Assembly: GCA_016715765.1 (NCBI GenBank)
Contig: JADJZJ010000003.1
Location: forward strand, 1-64,000
DNA length: 64,000 nt
Direction: 5' to 3'
From: Opitutaceae bacterium
GTDB taxonomy: Bacteria; Verrucomicrobiota; Verrucomicrobiia; Opitutales; Opitutaceae
Shown: in pieces, positions 38,689 to 48,028 of the stretch
Numbering within the stretch: position 1 is the stretch's first letter
Layout: every line of letters begins with the position of its first letter
Translations under genes and position numbers: made by a program
Notes under the pieces: generated by a model
What the model was told of the DNA's origin: nothing
Databases searched by the model: none
What the model saw: only the letters and a program-made list of their open reading frames with translations

Positions 38689-39579
38689 TCAATGCGTCCG
38701 GTCGTAGTCGGCGATCTTTTCCTTCACCGCAGCCTCGGCTTCGTTGTACATCTCCTGAATAGATGGATCGGAGAACTCAAAGGTGCGGTCCGCGAGGGTG
38801 CCGCGCGGGATGCGGTCGAACAGGCGGGCCTTGGCCTCGGCGATGTCCTTGCCGTAGATGTGATAGGAATCCGCCTGCCAGTTGAGCCGGCCGAGCCGGA
38901 TGGTCTTGCCGGAACGCCGCGCGATCTCCGCCGCGATCACATCGCGGTTGAACATCACGAAGCCGAACATGTTCATGAAGCTCGCGCCCCACGCGTCGTT
39001 GCTGCGGAAACGGACGTTGCAGTTCAGCCACCAGACGTGCTCCGCCTCGTCCTCCACCAGGCGGTACCAAACCGACTGGAGGCACGGCGGATCATAGCAG
39101 TCGAGATCGATGTTCGGCATCCACGTGATCATCTGCGCCTGCCGCGTGAACGGCTGTGCCACGAGCTTCGCGATCACGGCCTCGACCTGGTTGATGTTGA
39201 ATCCGCCGGCGCGCACCGGTTTGCCCTCGCGCAATTCCTGCCAGGTGCCGTAGGCGGCGAGGCGGCCGTGGTAGGTGTATTCCCAGCGGGTGTCGGCCGG
39301 GTCGTTCATGTTCTTCACCCAGTGGTCCTTCGCGCCGCCGACCTCCATGACGTACTCGCGCAGGTCGGCGATGCCGCCGGGAAACGCCTTGTGGATCATC
39401 GGCTCGGCGAGCGGATCGAGCACGGTGAGGTTCATCGTGCAATCGAGGCTCAGCGGATCGCCGGGTTTGTCGTACTGCGTGCGGAAGGGCACGCCCTGTT
39501 CGTAAAGCGCGACGAGCGCACGCTCGTGGGCCGCCGCCAGACTGTTCTCGGTGACGTGCAGGACGGGGATGTTCTTCAT
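38689..39579 (-). CDS. Thymidylate synthase-like protein
   Basis: 296 residues from the ATG at 39577-39579. The pattern is that of the ThyA fold: PPC in DPPCLQSVWYRL holds the nucleophilic Cys, then CNVRFRSNDAWGASFMNMFG aligns with the phosphate-binding RS-D and the Asn of ThyA, and DSYHIYGKDI with the His-Tyr pair. The usual QRS is FRS here. Such divergence is seen in dUMP/dCMP hydroxymethylases and in archaeal TS-like proteins, so the product may be dTMP or a hydroxymethyl-nucleotide. No folate gene is adjacent. It is alone, minus strand. Confidence 0.78.
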   Translation of the reverse strand: MKNIPVLHVTENSLAAAHERALVALYEQGVPFRTQYDKPGDPLSLDCTMNLTVLDPLAEPMIHKAFPGGIADLREYVMEVGGAKDHWVKNMNDPADTRWEYTYHGRLAAYGTWQELREGKPVRAGGFNINQVEAVIAKLVAQPFTRQAQMITWMPNIDLDCYDPPCLQSVWYRLVEDEAEHVWWLNCNVRFRSNDAWGASFMNMFGFVMFNRDVIAAEIARRSGKTIRLGRLNWQADSYHIYGKDIAEAKARLFDRIPRGTLADRTFEFSDPSIQEMYNEAEAAVKEKIADYDRTH

Positions 39580-39894
39580 GCCGGTATGGCCGGGCGGGCC
39601 ATGCAGCAGGGTGACCGGTGGGCCGACACGGGGCGATGCGCTTTCCAGCGCAATTCTTGGCGCATGCGCCGCGCATTTTGGCGTTGGGTGGTGGCATGGT
39701 TGACAGCTGTAGGGCGTCACCTTGGTGACGCCTCGTTCATCCAACGCCGGCGCAATCACATTCGCGGCCGGACCAAGGTGCGGCCTTACAGGCAGCCGCA
39801 CAAATCCGTTGTCGTTGGAAGGCGGGTTCGAACCTGTCTCCCGTAGGGCTTGGCAAATGCGGAGATCCCGCCCCACAACCCAACCTTCTCGATG
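39580..39894. repeat. Intergenic with hybrid REP pair at 39709-39789
   Basis: No gene supported. GTAGGGCGTCACCTTGGTGA at 39709 faces the complement of a GGCCGGACCTTGG palindrome ending at 39789, the same two-family pairing as at 20032-20113. Confidence 0.8.
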
Positions 39895-41277
39895 TCAATC
39901 GTTGCGCCCCATCACGTGCCGCAGCGCGGGTTCCAGTTGCGGAAACCTGAAGCCATACCCGCTGCGCTGCAAAACCCCGGGCACCGCCCGCGCGCTGCCC
40001 AGCAGGGCCTCGTCGGCCATGCGACCGAAGAGCAGCCGGAGCGCGAAGGCCGGCACGGGCAACAAGGTCGGCCGATGCAGGACCGCTCCCAGTACGGCGG
40101 TGAATTGCGCATTGGTGACGGGCGACGGGGCGACGGCATTGACCGGACCCTCGCAGTCAGCGTGGAGCAGCGCATGATGAATCGCGCCCAGCAGGTCATC
40201 GAGAGCGATCCAGGCCATCCATTGCCGGCCGGAACCCAGCCGCCCGCCCACCCCGGCCCGGAACGCCGGCAGCATCTTGGCGAGCGCCCCGCCCGCCGGG
40301 GTCAGCACGACGCCGGTGCGCAGGGCCACGGTCCTGATGCCCAGGGCGTGCGCCGGCACGAGCTCCGCTTCCCAATCCCGGCAAAGCTCCGCCAGAAATC
40401 CCGTCCCGCCGGCATGCGATTCATTCAGGATCTCATCCCCGCAGTCGCCGTACCAGCCCACCGCCGAGGCGCTCACCAGCACGCCGGGCGGTCGCGCCAT
40501 TTTGGCAAGGGCGGATACGAGCGTGCGTGTGCTGTCCAACCGGCTCCGGCGGAGCGCCTGCCGCCGCGCCGGGGTCCAGCGTCCGGCGGCGATGTTCTCG
40601 CCGGAAAGATGCACGACGGCGTCAATTCCCTCCAACTGCCGCGCGTCCAGTTCACCGGCCGCCGGGTTCCAACGGATTTCACCGGCCGCAACCGGCGCGC
40701 GCCGCACAAGCTGCCGTACGGTGTGACCCTGGGTCTGCAAAAACGGAATCAGGTTGCGGCCGACGAGTCCGGACCCGCCGGAGATCAACACCGTCAGGGG
40801 CTTGAAGCCTGCCGGCACGGTCTCGAGGTCCGCCTTGGTGACGGACTGGCGGTAGGCAAACATCCGCGCGAGTTTGCGCCGGACAAAGCCTGCGCCGCAC
40901 AGTCGGCCCAACGCTCCGCCGGGCAGGCGGTAGGTGATGCGATCAATCAGCCGGCATGAACCGGGACCCGATTCCTCAAAGATATGCCGGTGCTCCCAAC
41001 GGGCAAAGGGGCCGCGCAGCATGACGTCGTGAAACTGGCGGCCCGCCTGCACTGAGCGGTGCTCGACCAGGAACTCGGTCCTGAACGGCCCCACCCGGCT
41101 GCACACGCGCACTTGCGAGCCGTTGGTCACGCCCGGATGTCCGCCGATGAGTTCGACCCGCTCCCAAGGCGGCTGCAGGCGCAGGAAGGCGCCCGGCTGC
41201 AAATGCCATTCATACACGGCCGCGGCCGTCCGGGCGATGCTGATGGCTGATTCGAAGACTTCGTCGTTTGGTGGCAT
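39895..41277 (-). CDS. TIGR01777-family epimerase with N-terminal SRPBCC domain
   Basis: 460 residues. The first 150 resemble an SRPBCC/polyketide-cyclase-like fold (FESAISIARTAAAVYEWHLQ, EHRSVQAGRQFHDVMLRGPF). From residue 161 is an SDR epimerase: TVLISGGSGLVGRNLIPFLQ (GGxGxxG), VVHLSGENIAAGRWTPARRQ, the YxxxK-like region SASAVGWYGDCGDE, and LDDLLGAIHHALL. This fusion is typical of the TIGR01777 group, substrate unknown. It is 21 bases downstream of phrB, same strand. Confidence 0.9.
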   Translation of the reverse strand: MPPNDEVFESAISIARTAAAVYEWHLQPGAFLRLQPPWERVELIGGHPGVTNGSQVRVCSRVGPFRTEFLVEHRSVQAGRQFHDVMLRGPFARWEHRHIFEESGPGSCRLIDRITYRLPGGALGRLCGAGFVRRKLARMFAYRQSVTKADLETVPAGFKPLTVLISGGSGLVGRNLIPFLQTQGHTVRQLVRRAPVAAGEIRWNPAAGELDARQLEGIDAVVHLSGENIAAGRWTPARRQALRRSRLDSTRTLVSALAKMARPPGVLVSASAVGWYGDCGDEILNESHAGGTGFLAELCRDWEAELVPAHALGIRTVALRTGVVLTPAGGALAKMLPAFRAGVGGRLGSGRQWMAWIALDDLLGAIHHALLHADCEGPVNAVAPSPVTNAQFTAVLGAVLHRPTLLPVPAFALRLLFGRMADEALLGSARAVPGVLQRSGYGFRFPQLEPALRHVMGRND

Positions 41278-41298
41278 GCGGGATGGGCGGACCCCAGC

Positions 41299-42771
41299 CT
41301 ACTCCCTCCCGGCCACTTTGCCACCGCGCAATTGCCTGAACGCCGCCAACGCCGCCGTCCGCGCCGCCCCGTGGTCCACGATGGGCCGCGGATAATTCCC
41401 GCCGAGTGTCACCCCGGCGCGCGTCAAAATCTCAGCCGGCGCCTCCCAGGGACGTTGGATGAACCTGGCCGGCAGCTGCGCCAGTTCGGGCACCCACCGG
41501 CGGACGTATTTTCCCTCCGCGTCGAATTTCTCACCCTGCAGCACGGGGGCGAAGATGCGAAAGTATGGGGCCGCGTCGGCGCCGCAACCGGCACTCCATT
41601 GCCACCCGAGCGTGTTGTTGGCGAGGTCGGCATCCACGAGCGTGTCCCAAAACCAAGCCGCGCCATGCGTCCACGAAAGCCGGAGGTGCTTCACCAGGAA
41701 GGAGGCCGCGATCATGCGCACCCGGTTGTGCATCCAGCCCGTGTGCCAGAGCTGGCGCATGCCGGCGTCCACGATCGGATAACCGGTCCGACCGCGCTGC
41801 CACGCGCGCAGGAGCTGGCCGCCGGGGTCGCCGGCCCAGGGGAATTTTTCGTAATCCGCCCGCAGCGGTTTTTCGGGCGTGTGGGGAAAATGGAACAGCA
41901 GGTGGTGGGCGAATTCGCGCCAGCCCACCTCGCTCAAAAACACCCGTGCGTCATTGCTGTCGGGGAAAACCCCGGTGGCTTTCGACCGCGCCGCCAGGGT
42001 CGCCCAAATCTGCCGCGGACCGATTTCGCCAAAGTGCAGCCAGGGTGAGAGCATCGAAGTGCCGTCGGTGTCCGGCAGGTTGCGCTGGCCGGCGTAGGCG
42101 TCCACCGGTCCGGACAAAAACCGCCGCAAGCGCTGCTGCGCCCCGGTTTCTCCCGGCGTCCAGGTCGGCGGGAAACCATCGGTCCACGGAATACCTGGCA
42201 ACAGCGCGAGTTCGCCGAGCTCCAGCGAAGCCGGCCAGCGCGCGGGCGCCGGGAGGGCCTTGGCCGTGAATTTCACCGGCGGGGACACCGGCTGGGTCAG
42301 ACAGTGACGCCAGTACGGCGTGAACACCTGAAACGGACCGCCCTGCTTGTTCGCAATCGTGTGCGGCTCGAACAGGAGCGCACTGTTGAAACTTTTGGCC
42401 TCAACCCCCGCGGCCGTGAACCAAGCCTTGATCTCCTTGTCCCGGGATATGGCCGCCGGCTCGTAGCGCCGGTTCCAGCAGATCGCCCTGGCCCCGGTTT
42501 TGCGTTGCAGTTCCTGCAGAACCGGCAGCGCCGGCCCCCGGGCCAAAATGAGGCGGGAGCCCAAGGCGCGGAGCGAGGCGTCCAGCGCGGCCAGCGAGTG
42601 ATGCAGCCACCAGCGGGACGCGCCACCCATCGGCCAGCGGCCCTCGCCCGCGTCATCGAGAATGTAGACCGGAATGACCGCGCCGCCCGCCGCCAGGGCG
42701 GCCTGGAGCGCAGGGTTGTCCTGGAGGCGAAGGTCCTGGCGAAACCAGAGGAGAACCGGATCGGCAGCCAC
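41299..42771 (-). CDS. phrB: Deoxyribodipyrimidine photolyase
   Basis: Light-driven repair of cyclobutane pyrimidine dimers. 490 residues: DNA photolyase N-terminal domain (LLWFRQDLRLQDNPAL, WPMGGASRWWLHHSLAAL, ICWNRRYEP) and FAD-binding domain (WLHFGEIGPRQIW, EVGWREFAHHLLFHFPHTPE, GMRQLWHTGWMHNRVRMIAA, DADLANNTLGWQWSAGCGAD). The conserved Trp and Asn of the FAD pocket are visible. Three bases downstream of glgA, so both are probably cotranscribed, though they share no pathway. Confidence 0.96.
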   Translation of the reverse strand: MAADPVLLWFRQDLRLQDNPALQAALAAGGAVIPVYILDDAGEGRWPMGGASRWWLHHSLAALDASLRALGSRLILARGPALPVLQELQRKTGARAICWNRRYEPAAISRDKEIKAWFTAAGVEAKSFNSALLFEPHTIANKQGGPFQVFTPYWRHCLTQPVSPPVKFTAKALPAPARWPASLELGELALLPGIPWTDGFPPTWTPGETGAQQRLRRFLSGPVDAYAGQRNLPDTDGTSMLSPWLHFGEIGPRQIWATLAARSKATGVFPDSNDARVFLSEVGWREFAHHLLFHFPHTPEKPLRADYEKFPWAGDPGGQLLRAWQRGRTGYPIVDAGMRQLWHTGWMHNRVRMIAASFLVKHLRLSWTHGAAWFWDTLVDADLANNTLGWQWSAGCGADAAPYFRIFAPVLQGEKFDAEGKYVRRWVPELAQLPARFIQRPWEAPAEILTRAGVTLGGNYPRPIVDHGAARTAALAAFRQLRGGKVAGRE

Positions 42772-42774
42772 GGT

Positions 42775-44217
42775 TCAGAGCGAGTCCTGGTAGAGCTGCT
42801 CGTAGGCCGCGGCCGCCTGGGCCCAGCTGAAATCCCGTTCCATGCCGCGCTTTTGCACGGCCGCCAGCCGCGCCTTGTCGGCAAAGAGCAGCAGGGAACG
42901 CTGCAATCCGTCCGCCAGTCCCGCGTTGGTCGGCGGGAAGGTCAGGCCGGTGCCGTTGACCGGATCCGTGTCCGCATCCGTGACCGTATCCGCGAGTCCG
43001 CCCACCCGGCTCACCAGGGGAATCGTGCCGTAGGCCTGCGAATACATCTGGTTCAGGCCGCACGGCTCGAAGAGCGACGGCATCATGAAAAAGTCGGAGC
43101 CCCCCTCGATGAGGTGGCTCATGGTCTCGTCGTGCTTCGCGCAGAGCGCGATGCGCTGCGGCGCGCGGGCCGCGAGGGCCTGGAGCGCCTCCTCGTAGCG
43201 CTTTTCGCCCGAACCGAGGATGATGAGGCGGCAGTTCTGGTTCAGGAAGAAATCGGCGTTGGCCAGGAGCAGGTCGATGCCCTTCTGCTCGGCGAGGCGG
43301 CAGACCATCCCATAGATCGGACCCGTGAACTTGACGTCAAACGACTGCGACTTGAGCAGGGCGGTCCGGCAGACCGCCTTGCCGGCCATGTTGGCGGAGG
43401 AATAGCGCGCCGGCAGAAGCGCATCGACCGCGGGATTCCACACCGCCGTGTCGATGCCGTTGAGCAGGCCCTTGATGTCTTCCGCCCGGGTCTGCACGAC
43501 GCCATCGAGGCCGCAGCCAAACTCGGGGGTCTGGATTTCCTGCGCGTAGCGGGGGCTGACCGTCGTCACGCGGTCGGCGAACAGGATGCCGCCCTTCAGC
43601 AGGTTGATCTGGTTGTAGTATTCCAGGCCGTCGATGTTGTTGAGCTCCTCGGGCAGGTTGGTGCGCGGGAAAACGCGGGACGGGAACACGCCCTGGAACG
43701 CGATGTTGTGGATCGTGAAGACGGTCTTCATCGCGAGGGTCACGCCGTGACGGCGCTCGGCGTCGCGCAGCAGGAGCGGCACGAGGGACGTCTGCCAGTC
43801 ATGGGCATGCACCACGTCCGCCTGCAGGTCCGCCAGCCGGAGCGCCTCGATCGCGCCCTTGGCGAAGAAGATGAAGCGGTCGGCGTTGTCCTCGTAGTCG
43901 CGCTCGCCGTTGCCGTAGGGATGGCGGCGGTCGAAATATTCATCGCGGCAGATGAGGTGGACCCTGAGGTTCTTGCGGGGCGAAAAGACGCGGACCTCGC
44001 CGGACATGAGTTCGGACCCGAGTTCGATGCGGATGCGGAAAGTGCGCTCCGCGGACTTCGCGCCGGGGTGATCCAGCGCGCTGCGGTAGCCGGGCAGAAA
44101 GACCGCCACCTCGTGTCCGCGATCCGCCATGGTTCCCGCCAGGGAGGCCACGGCATCCGCCAGCCCGCCAGTCTTCATGTAGGGGAACAATTCACTGGCT
44201 ACGTGGACGATTTTCAT
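42775..44217 (-). CDS. glgA: Glycogen synthase
   Basis: Adds ADP-glucose to glycogen. 480 residues: MKIVHVASELFPYMKTGGLA with the ADP-glucose-binding KTGGL at 15-19, then VHAHDWQTSLVPLLL, TIHNIAFQGVFP, SPRYAQEIQTPEFGCGLDGV, and PSLFEPCGLNQMYSQAYGT carrying the catalytic Glu motif. GT5 family and of normal length. The gene diverges from rnr across 77 bases that contain no clear promoter. The next two genes, phrB and a TIGR01777 epimerase, lie close behind it on the same strand, the first only 3 bases away. Confidence 0.96.
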   Translation of the reverse strand: MKIVHVASELFPYMKTGGLADAVASLAGTMADRGHEVAVFLPGYRSALDHPGAKSAERTFRIRIELGSELMSGEVRVFSPRKNLRVHLICRDEYFDRRHPYGNGERDYEDNADRFIFFAKGAIEALRLADLQADVVHAHDWQTSLVPLLLRDAERRHGVTLAMKTVFTIHNIAFQGVFPSRVFPRTNLPEELNNIDGLEYYNQINLLKGGILFADRVTTVSPRYAQEIQTPEFGCGLDGVVQTRAEDIKGLLNGIDTAVWNPAVDALLPARYSSANMAGKAVCRTALLKSQSFDVKFTGPIYGMVCRLAEQKGIDLLLANADFFLNQNCRLIILGSGEKRYEEALQALAARAPQRIALCAKHDETMSHLIEGGSDFFMMPSLFEPCGLNQMYSQAYGTIPLVSRVGGLADTVTDADTDPVNGTGLTFPPTNAGLADGLQRSLLLFADKARLAAVQKRGMERDFSWAQAAAAYEQLYQDSL

Positions 44218-44294
44218 CGCCCCAAGTTAGCCTAACATGTTTCGTACGTCCAATCCCAAAGCTCAGCCTGCGCGCTGCGGCACAGGATCTTAAC

Positions 44295-46640
44295 ATGAAT
44301 CTACGTGAACGTCTGCTCGCCCATTTGCGGGAGCCCAATTACTCTCCGGTCAACGAATCCGAACTGGTCCGCCAACTCGGCCTGAACAAGAAACAGCGGG
44401 CCATGCTCGCGCATGAGGTGCGCCGCCTGCTCGCCGGCGGGGCCGCCCGCAAGCTCAAGGGCGAACGGCTGCAATTGCGCGACAGCGGCGCGAAACCCGA
44501 GAAAGCCAAGGTCGCGGAACGCCCGATCTTCACTCCGGCCCAGCGGCACGTCGCCCCGGAGTCGCCCGCGTTGCAACGCCTGGAAGCCGACGAGGTGGTC
44601 GGCCGCATCCAATTCCGCGCCGGCGGCTCCGCCTTCGTGGTGCTGGAGGGCGCCGACGGCGGCCCCGGCGATCCGCGCGACCCGGCCCTGCAGGTCTTCC
44701 CCGAGGAAACCCACACCGCCCTGCCCGGCGACCGCGTCGCCGTGCGCATCTTTCACGGCCGGCGCGGCCGGAAGCCCGGCGAGAAGATCGGCCAGGTCAC
44801 CCGCGTGCTGGAACGCGGCCGCGGCACCATCGTCGGCAACCTGCAGCGCAGCGGCCGCAGCTGGCAGGTGAGCGCCGACGACCCCCGTTTTCCGGTCATG
44901 ATCCAGGTGGACGATCCCGCCAGGGCGGAGGTGAAACCCGTGCCCCAGCCCGGCGACAAGGTCGTCGTGACCCTCGATCCCTGGCGCAGCCGCCATGATT
45001 CGCTCACCGGCAAGATCACCGCACGGCTGGGCCGCACGCACGAGCCCCGCGCCGAACTGCTGGGCATTTACGAGAAGTACAACCTCGCCACGGAATTTCC
45101 CGCCGAGGTCGAGCGCGAGGCCGCCGCCCTGCCCGACCGGGTCAATCCCTCCGACCGCGCCAACCGGCTCGACTACCGCGAGGTGCCGACCTTCACGATC
45201 GATCCCGACGACGCCAAGGACTTCGACGACGCGCTGTCCTACGAGATCCTCGACGGCGACGAGACCCGCGTGGGCGTCCACATCGCCGACGTTTCCGCCT
45301 ATGTCCGGCCCGCCAGCGCGCTCGACCGCGAGGCCCAGCGCCGCGGCAACTCCACCTATCTCGTCGGCACCGTCATCCCGATGCTGCCGGAGAAGCTTTC
45401 CAACGGGCTCTGCTCGCTCGTCGAAGGCCAGGATCGGCTGACCAAGGCGGTCTTCCTGACCTTCAACAAGCAGGGCCAGCTCCGGCACACCGCGTACGCC
45501 AACACCGTCATCCGCAGCCGCAAGCGCCTGACCTACAAGCAGGCCTACGCGCTGCTGAACGAACACGACCTCGACAAGATCCGCGCCCTGCCCCTGCCGC
45601 CCAAGCACCAGACCGGCTCCACCGGCCGGGCCCTGAGCAGCCTCACCGACGGCGAACTGGTTGACCTGCAGTCCTGGATCCGCGCCCTCTGGCGCATCGC
45701 CCTCCGCCTGCGCCGCAACCGCATGGAGCATGGCAGCCTCGACCTCGACATGCCGGAGACGAAGATCTTCGTGGACGCCGAGGGCTACGCCGACCGGCTT
45801 GAGAAGGTGGTCAACGACGAGAGCCACCAGCTCATCGAGGAGTTCATGCTCGCCGCCAACGAGTCGGTCGCGCACATCACGCGGACCCACCGCCTGCCCT
45901 CACTCTATCGGGTCCATGACGAACCCGACCCGGAAAAGCTCGGGGAACTCCGCCAGCTGCTCGGCACCTTCCAGATCCACACCGGCGACCTCACCCGGCG
46001 CGAGGAGATCGTGAAACTGCTCGAGATCCTTTCGACCCATCCGCAGGGCTACACCCTCCGCACCCAGCTCCTGCGCAGCCTGCGCAAGGCCTGCTACCGG
46101 GCTTCGCCCGACGGCCACTACGGCCTCGCGAAGAAGGACTACACGCACTTCACGTCGCCCATCCGACGCTACTCCGACCTCGTCGTGCACCGCGTCTTTG
46201 ACTCCTACCTGGTGAAGCACTCCGGTTATCCCGCCGCGGCCGTCCACCATGCCGGCTACAACATCAGCCGCGCCGAGGCGCTGGGCGAGCACCTCAGCCT
46301 CACCGAGATCAACAGCACCGAGGCCGAGCGCGAGAGCGTGAAGATCAAGCTGCTGGAGTTCTTCGAGCGCGTGCTCGACCGCAAGCCGCCCACGCGCTTC
46401 GCCGCCGTCATCACGGACGTGCGCCAGCACGGCTGCTTCATCGAGCTCATCGAGTCCATGACCTTCGGCTTCATCGCCACCGCCAACCTGCGCGACGATA
46501 ATTATGTGCTGAACAGCGCCGGCAACGCCCTCGTCGGCCGCAAGCACAAGCGCCGTTTCGAGCTCAACGGCCGCCTCGACGTCGTGGTCGACCGCGTGGA
46601 CCGCTTCAAGCGCCTGATCGACTTCCGCCCGGCGGATTGA
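44295..46640 (+). CDS. rnr: Ribonuclease R
   Basis: 3'-5' exoribonuclease for structured RNA. 781 residues: winged-helix start (LLAHLREPNYSPVNESELVR), cold-shock-like domains (VGRIQFRAGGSAFVVLEG, RGTIVGNLQRSGRSWQVSAD), the RNB catalytic domain with the Asp-rich DPDDAKDFDDALSYEILDGD and the signature SLYRVHDEPDPEKLGELRQL plus YGLAKKDYTHFTSPIRRYSD, and a C-terminal S1 domain (FAAVITDVRQHGCFIELIES). The region between rnr and the next gene holds a long AG-rich inverted repeat that may act as a terminator. Confidence 0.96.
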   Translation: MNLRERLLAHLREPNYSPVNESELVRQLGLNKKQRAMLAHEVRRLLAGGAARKLKGERLQLRDSGAKPEKAKVAERPIFTPAQRHVAPESPALQRLEADEVVGRIQFRAGGSAFVVLEGADGGPGDPRDPALQVFPEETHTALPGDRVAVRIFHGRRGRKPGEKIGQVTRVLERGRGTIVGNLQRSGRSWQVSADDPRFPVMIQVDDPARAEVKPVPQPGDKVVVTLDPWRSRHDSLTGKITARLGRTHEPRAELLGIYEKYNLATEFPAEVEREAAALPDRVNPSDRANRLDYREVPTFTIDPDDAKDFDDALSYEILDGDETRVGVHIADVSAYVRPASALDREAQRRGNSTYLVGTVIPMLPEKLSNGLCSLVEGQDRLTKAVFLTFNKQGQLRHTAYANTVIRSRKRLTYKQAYALLNEHDLDKIRALPLPPKHQTGSTGRALSSLTDGELVDLQSWIRALWRIALRLRRNRMEHGSLDLDMPETKIFVDAEGYADRLEKVVNDESHQLIEEFMLAANESVAHITRTHRLPSLYRVHDEPDPEKLGELRQLLGTFQIHTGDLTRREEIVKLLEILSTHPQGYTLRTQLLRSLRKACYRASPDGHYGLAKKDYTHFTSPIRRYSDLVVHRVFDSYLVKHSGYPAAAVHHAGYNISRAEALGEHLSLTEINSTEAERESVKIKLLEFFERVLDRKPPTRFAAVITDVRQHGCFIELIESMTFGFIATANLRDDNYVLNSAGNALVGRKHKRRFELNGRLDVVVDRVDRFKRLIDFRPAD

Positions 46641-46659
46641 GGTGGGGGCGGGGCCCCAT

Positions 46660-46734
46660 CTTTCTCTTTCTCTTAATCTTTCTCTTTCTCTCCAGCCACC
46701 TGACGAAAGAGAAAGATTAAGAGAAAGAGAAAGA
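46660..46734. repeat. Inverted AG-rich word element
   Basis: Left arm 46660-46692 is built of CTTTCT words (CTTTCTCTTTCTCTTAATC); right arm 46705-46734 is the inverted GAGAAA set. Only 12 bases separate them, so a near-perfect hairpin would form. Single-arm or paired relatives lie at 58522-58555 and 60729-60816. Confidence 0.8.
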
Positions 46735-46801
46735 ATGGCCGTCTACCTTTTCTGGCACTGTAAATTGCGTTCCGGGGCTTCCTTATCATTTTTCCCCCGT
46801 C

Positions 46802-47332
46802 ATGACCCACTACGAATTCCCCCGGCAATTCCGGGCGATCTACGACAAGGCCGTCGGGCTCTACGCCCGGGGCGGACGCGATCCCTCCGCGTATTTCAAT
46901 GCCAGCGAGACCGCCTTTCTCTCCGCCAACGGACTCACCGCCCAGAACCTCTACGATTACGCCGAGGACCATAACAACTACGGCGAGCCGGGCTTCGACC
47001 AGGCCCTCGCAATCGAACTCGTGCGGCGCGACTACTTTCTCAACGCCCAGGGCGGACGCGCCTTCGTAACCCTGCTGGATGAGACCAAACTCCCGGCCAA
47101 GTCCGAATCGGTGAAGGGCATCGAATGGCTCCCGCGCCTCATCCCGAAGGCGAAGGCCAAGCTCCGCGGCGAACTGCCGGCCTCCCTCATGTACTGCTGC
47201 GGCGGCGACCGGGGCTTCTTCAAGGAACACGACATCCTGCCGGCCGAGTTCCTCTCCCTCGTGTGGCGCCACCTGAACGACGATGCCGCCATCATCAACT
47301 GGGTACTCCAGCGCACTTCAGCACGAGGGTAG
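46802..47332 (+). CDS. Small protein with DUF5069-like C-terminal part
   Basis: 176 residues. The first half (HYEFPRQFRAIYDKAVGLYA, GGRDPSAYFNASETAFLSAN) is unassigned. The part from about residue 100 (GIEWLPRLIPKAKAKLRGEL, then GGDRGFFKEHDILPAEFLSL) resembles DUF5069 domains by pattern. Function unknown. It is downstream of rnr, with the AG-rich hairpin between, and upstream of a molybdenum hydroxylase pair. Confidence 0.7.
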   Translation: MTHYEFPRQFRAIYDKAVGLYARGGRDPSAYFNASETAFLSANGLTAQNLYDYAEDHNNYGEPGFDQALAIELVRRDYFLNAQGGRAFVTLLDETKLPAKSESVKGIEWLPRLIPKAKAKLRGELPASLMYCCGGDRGFFKEHDILPAEFLSLVWRHLNDDAAIINWVLQRTSARG

Positions 47333-47350
47333 ACCTCCAATCCCATACCA

Positions 47351-47540
47351 TTTAACCACAAAGATCACAAAGGTCGGATCGCGCAGGTTGCGTCCCAGGC
47401 GCCCATAGGCGCACGCACGATCTTCAATTTCGGATTCCGGCATTCTCATCCAAACACATACCTAAACCCGTTCGAAGCGCCTATGGGCGCGCGGGTACGC
47501 CACCCACGCTAAACAGCCCTTTGTGCTCTTTGTGGTTAAC
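47351..47540. repeat. Inverted-repeat element with inner palindrome
   Basis: Arms 47351-47373 (TTTAACCACAAAGATCACAA) and 47518-47540 (its inverted counterpart, ending in TGTGGTTAAC) enclose 144 bases. Inside, GGCGCCCATAGGCGC (47398-47412) faces GCGCCTATGGGCGC (47477-47490). No ORF. It lies just upstream of the molybdenum hydroxylase start. Confidence 0.75.
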
Positions 47541-47551
47541 CCCGAATTCCC

Positions 47552-48028
47552 ATGCCCCGCTATACCCTGAATGTTAACGGCCAGTCCCGCACCGTGGACG
47601 TGGCCGCCGATACGCCCCTGCTCTGGGTGTTGCGCGACCACCTTGACCTGCCCGGCACCAAATACGGCTGCGGCATCGGCCAGTGCGGCGCCTGCACCGT
47701 CCATCTCAACGGCGTCCCGCTGCGTTCCTGCCAGCTGCCGGTCTCCACGGTCGGCGGCATGGCCATCACCACGATCGAGGGCCTCTCGTCCGACGGCGCG
47801 CATCCACTGCAGCAGGCCTGGTGCGAACACGACGTGCCCCAGTGCGGCTACTGCCAGGCCGGGCAGATCATGACCGCCGCGGCGTTCCTCAAGGGCAACC
47901 CGGCTCCCACCGACGACGAGATTGACGGCGCCCTGGCTGGCAATCTCTGCCGCTGCGGCACCTATGTGCGCATCCGCGCCGCTGTGAAAGACGCCGCCAT
48001 CGCGATGGCAAAGGAGGGTGCGAAATGA
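47552..48028 (+). CDS. 2Fe-2S subunit of a molybdenum hydroxylase (xanthine oxidase family)
   Basis: 158 residues: an N-terminal plant-type ferredoxin domain with CGIGQCGACTVHLNG (first 2Fe-2S ligands, near residue 45-55) and a helical domain with CGYCQAGQIM and CRCGTY, the ligands of the second cluster. This is the small subunit of the isoquinoline 1-oxidoreductase/aldehyde oxidoreductase kind, passing electrons from the molybdenum subunit. Its stop overlaps the large-subunit start by four bases (48025-48028), so translation is coupled. The substrate is unknown. Confidence 0.93.
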   Translation: MPRYTLNVNGQSRTVDVAADTPLLWVLRDHLDLPGTKYGCGIGQCGACTVHLNGVPLRSCQLPVSTVGGMAITTIEGLSSDGAHPLQQAWCEHDVPQCGYCQAGQIMTAAAFLKGNPAPTDDEIDGALAGNLCRCGTYVRIRAAVKDAAIAMAKEGAK

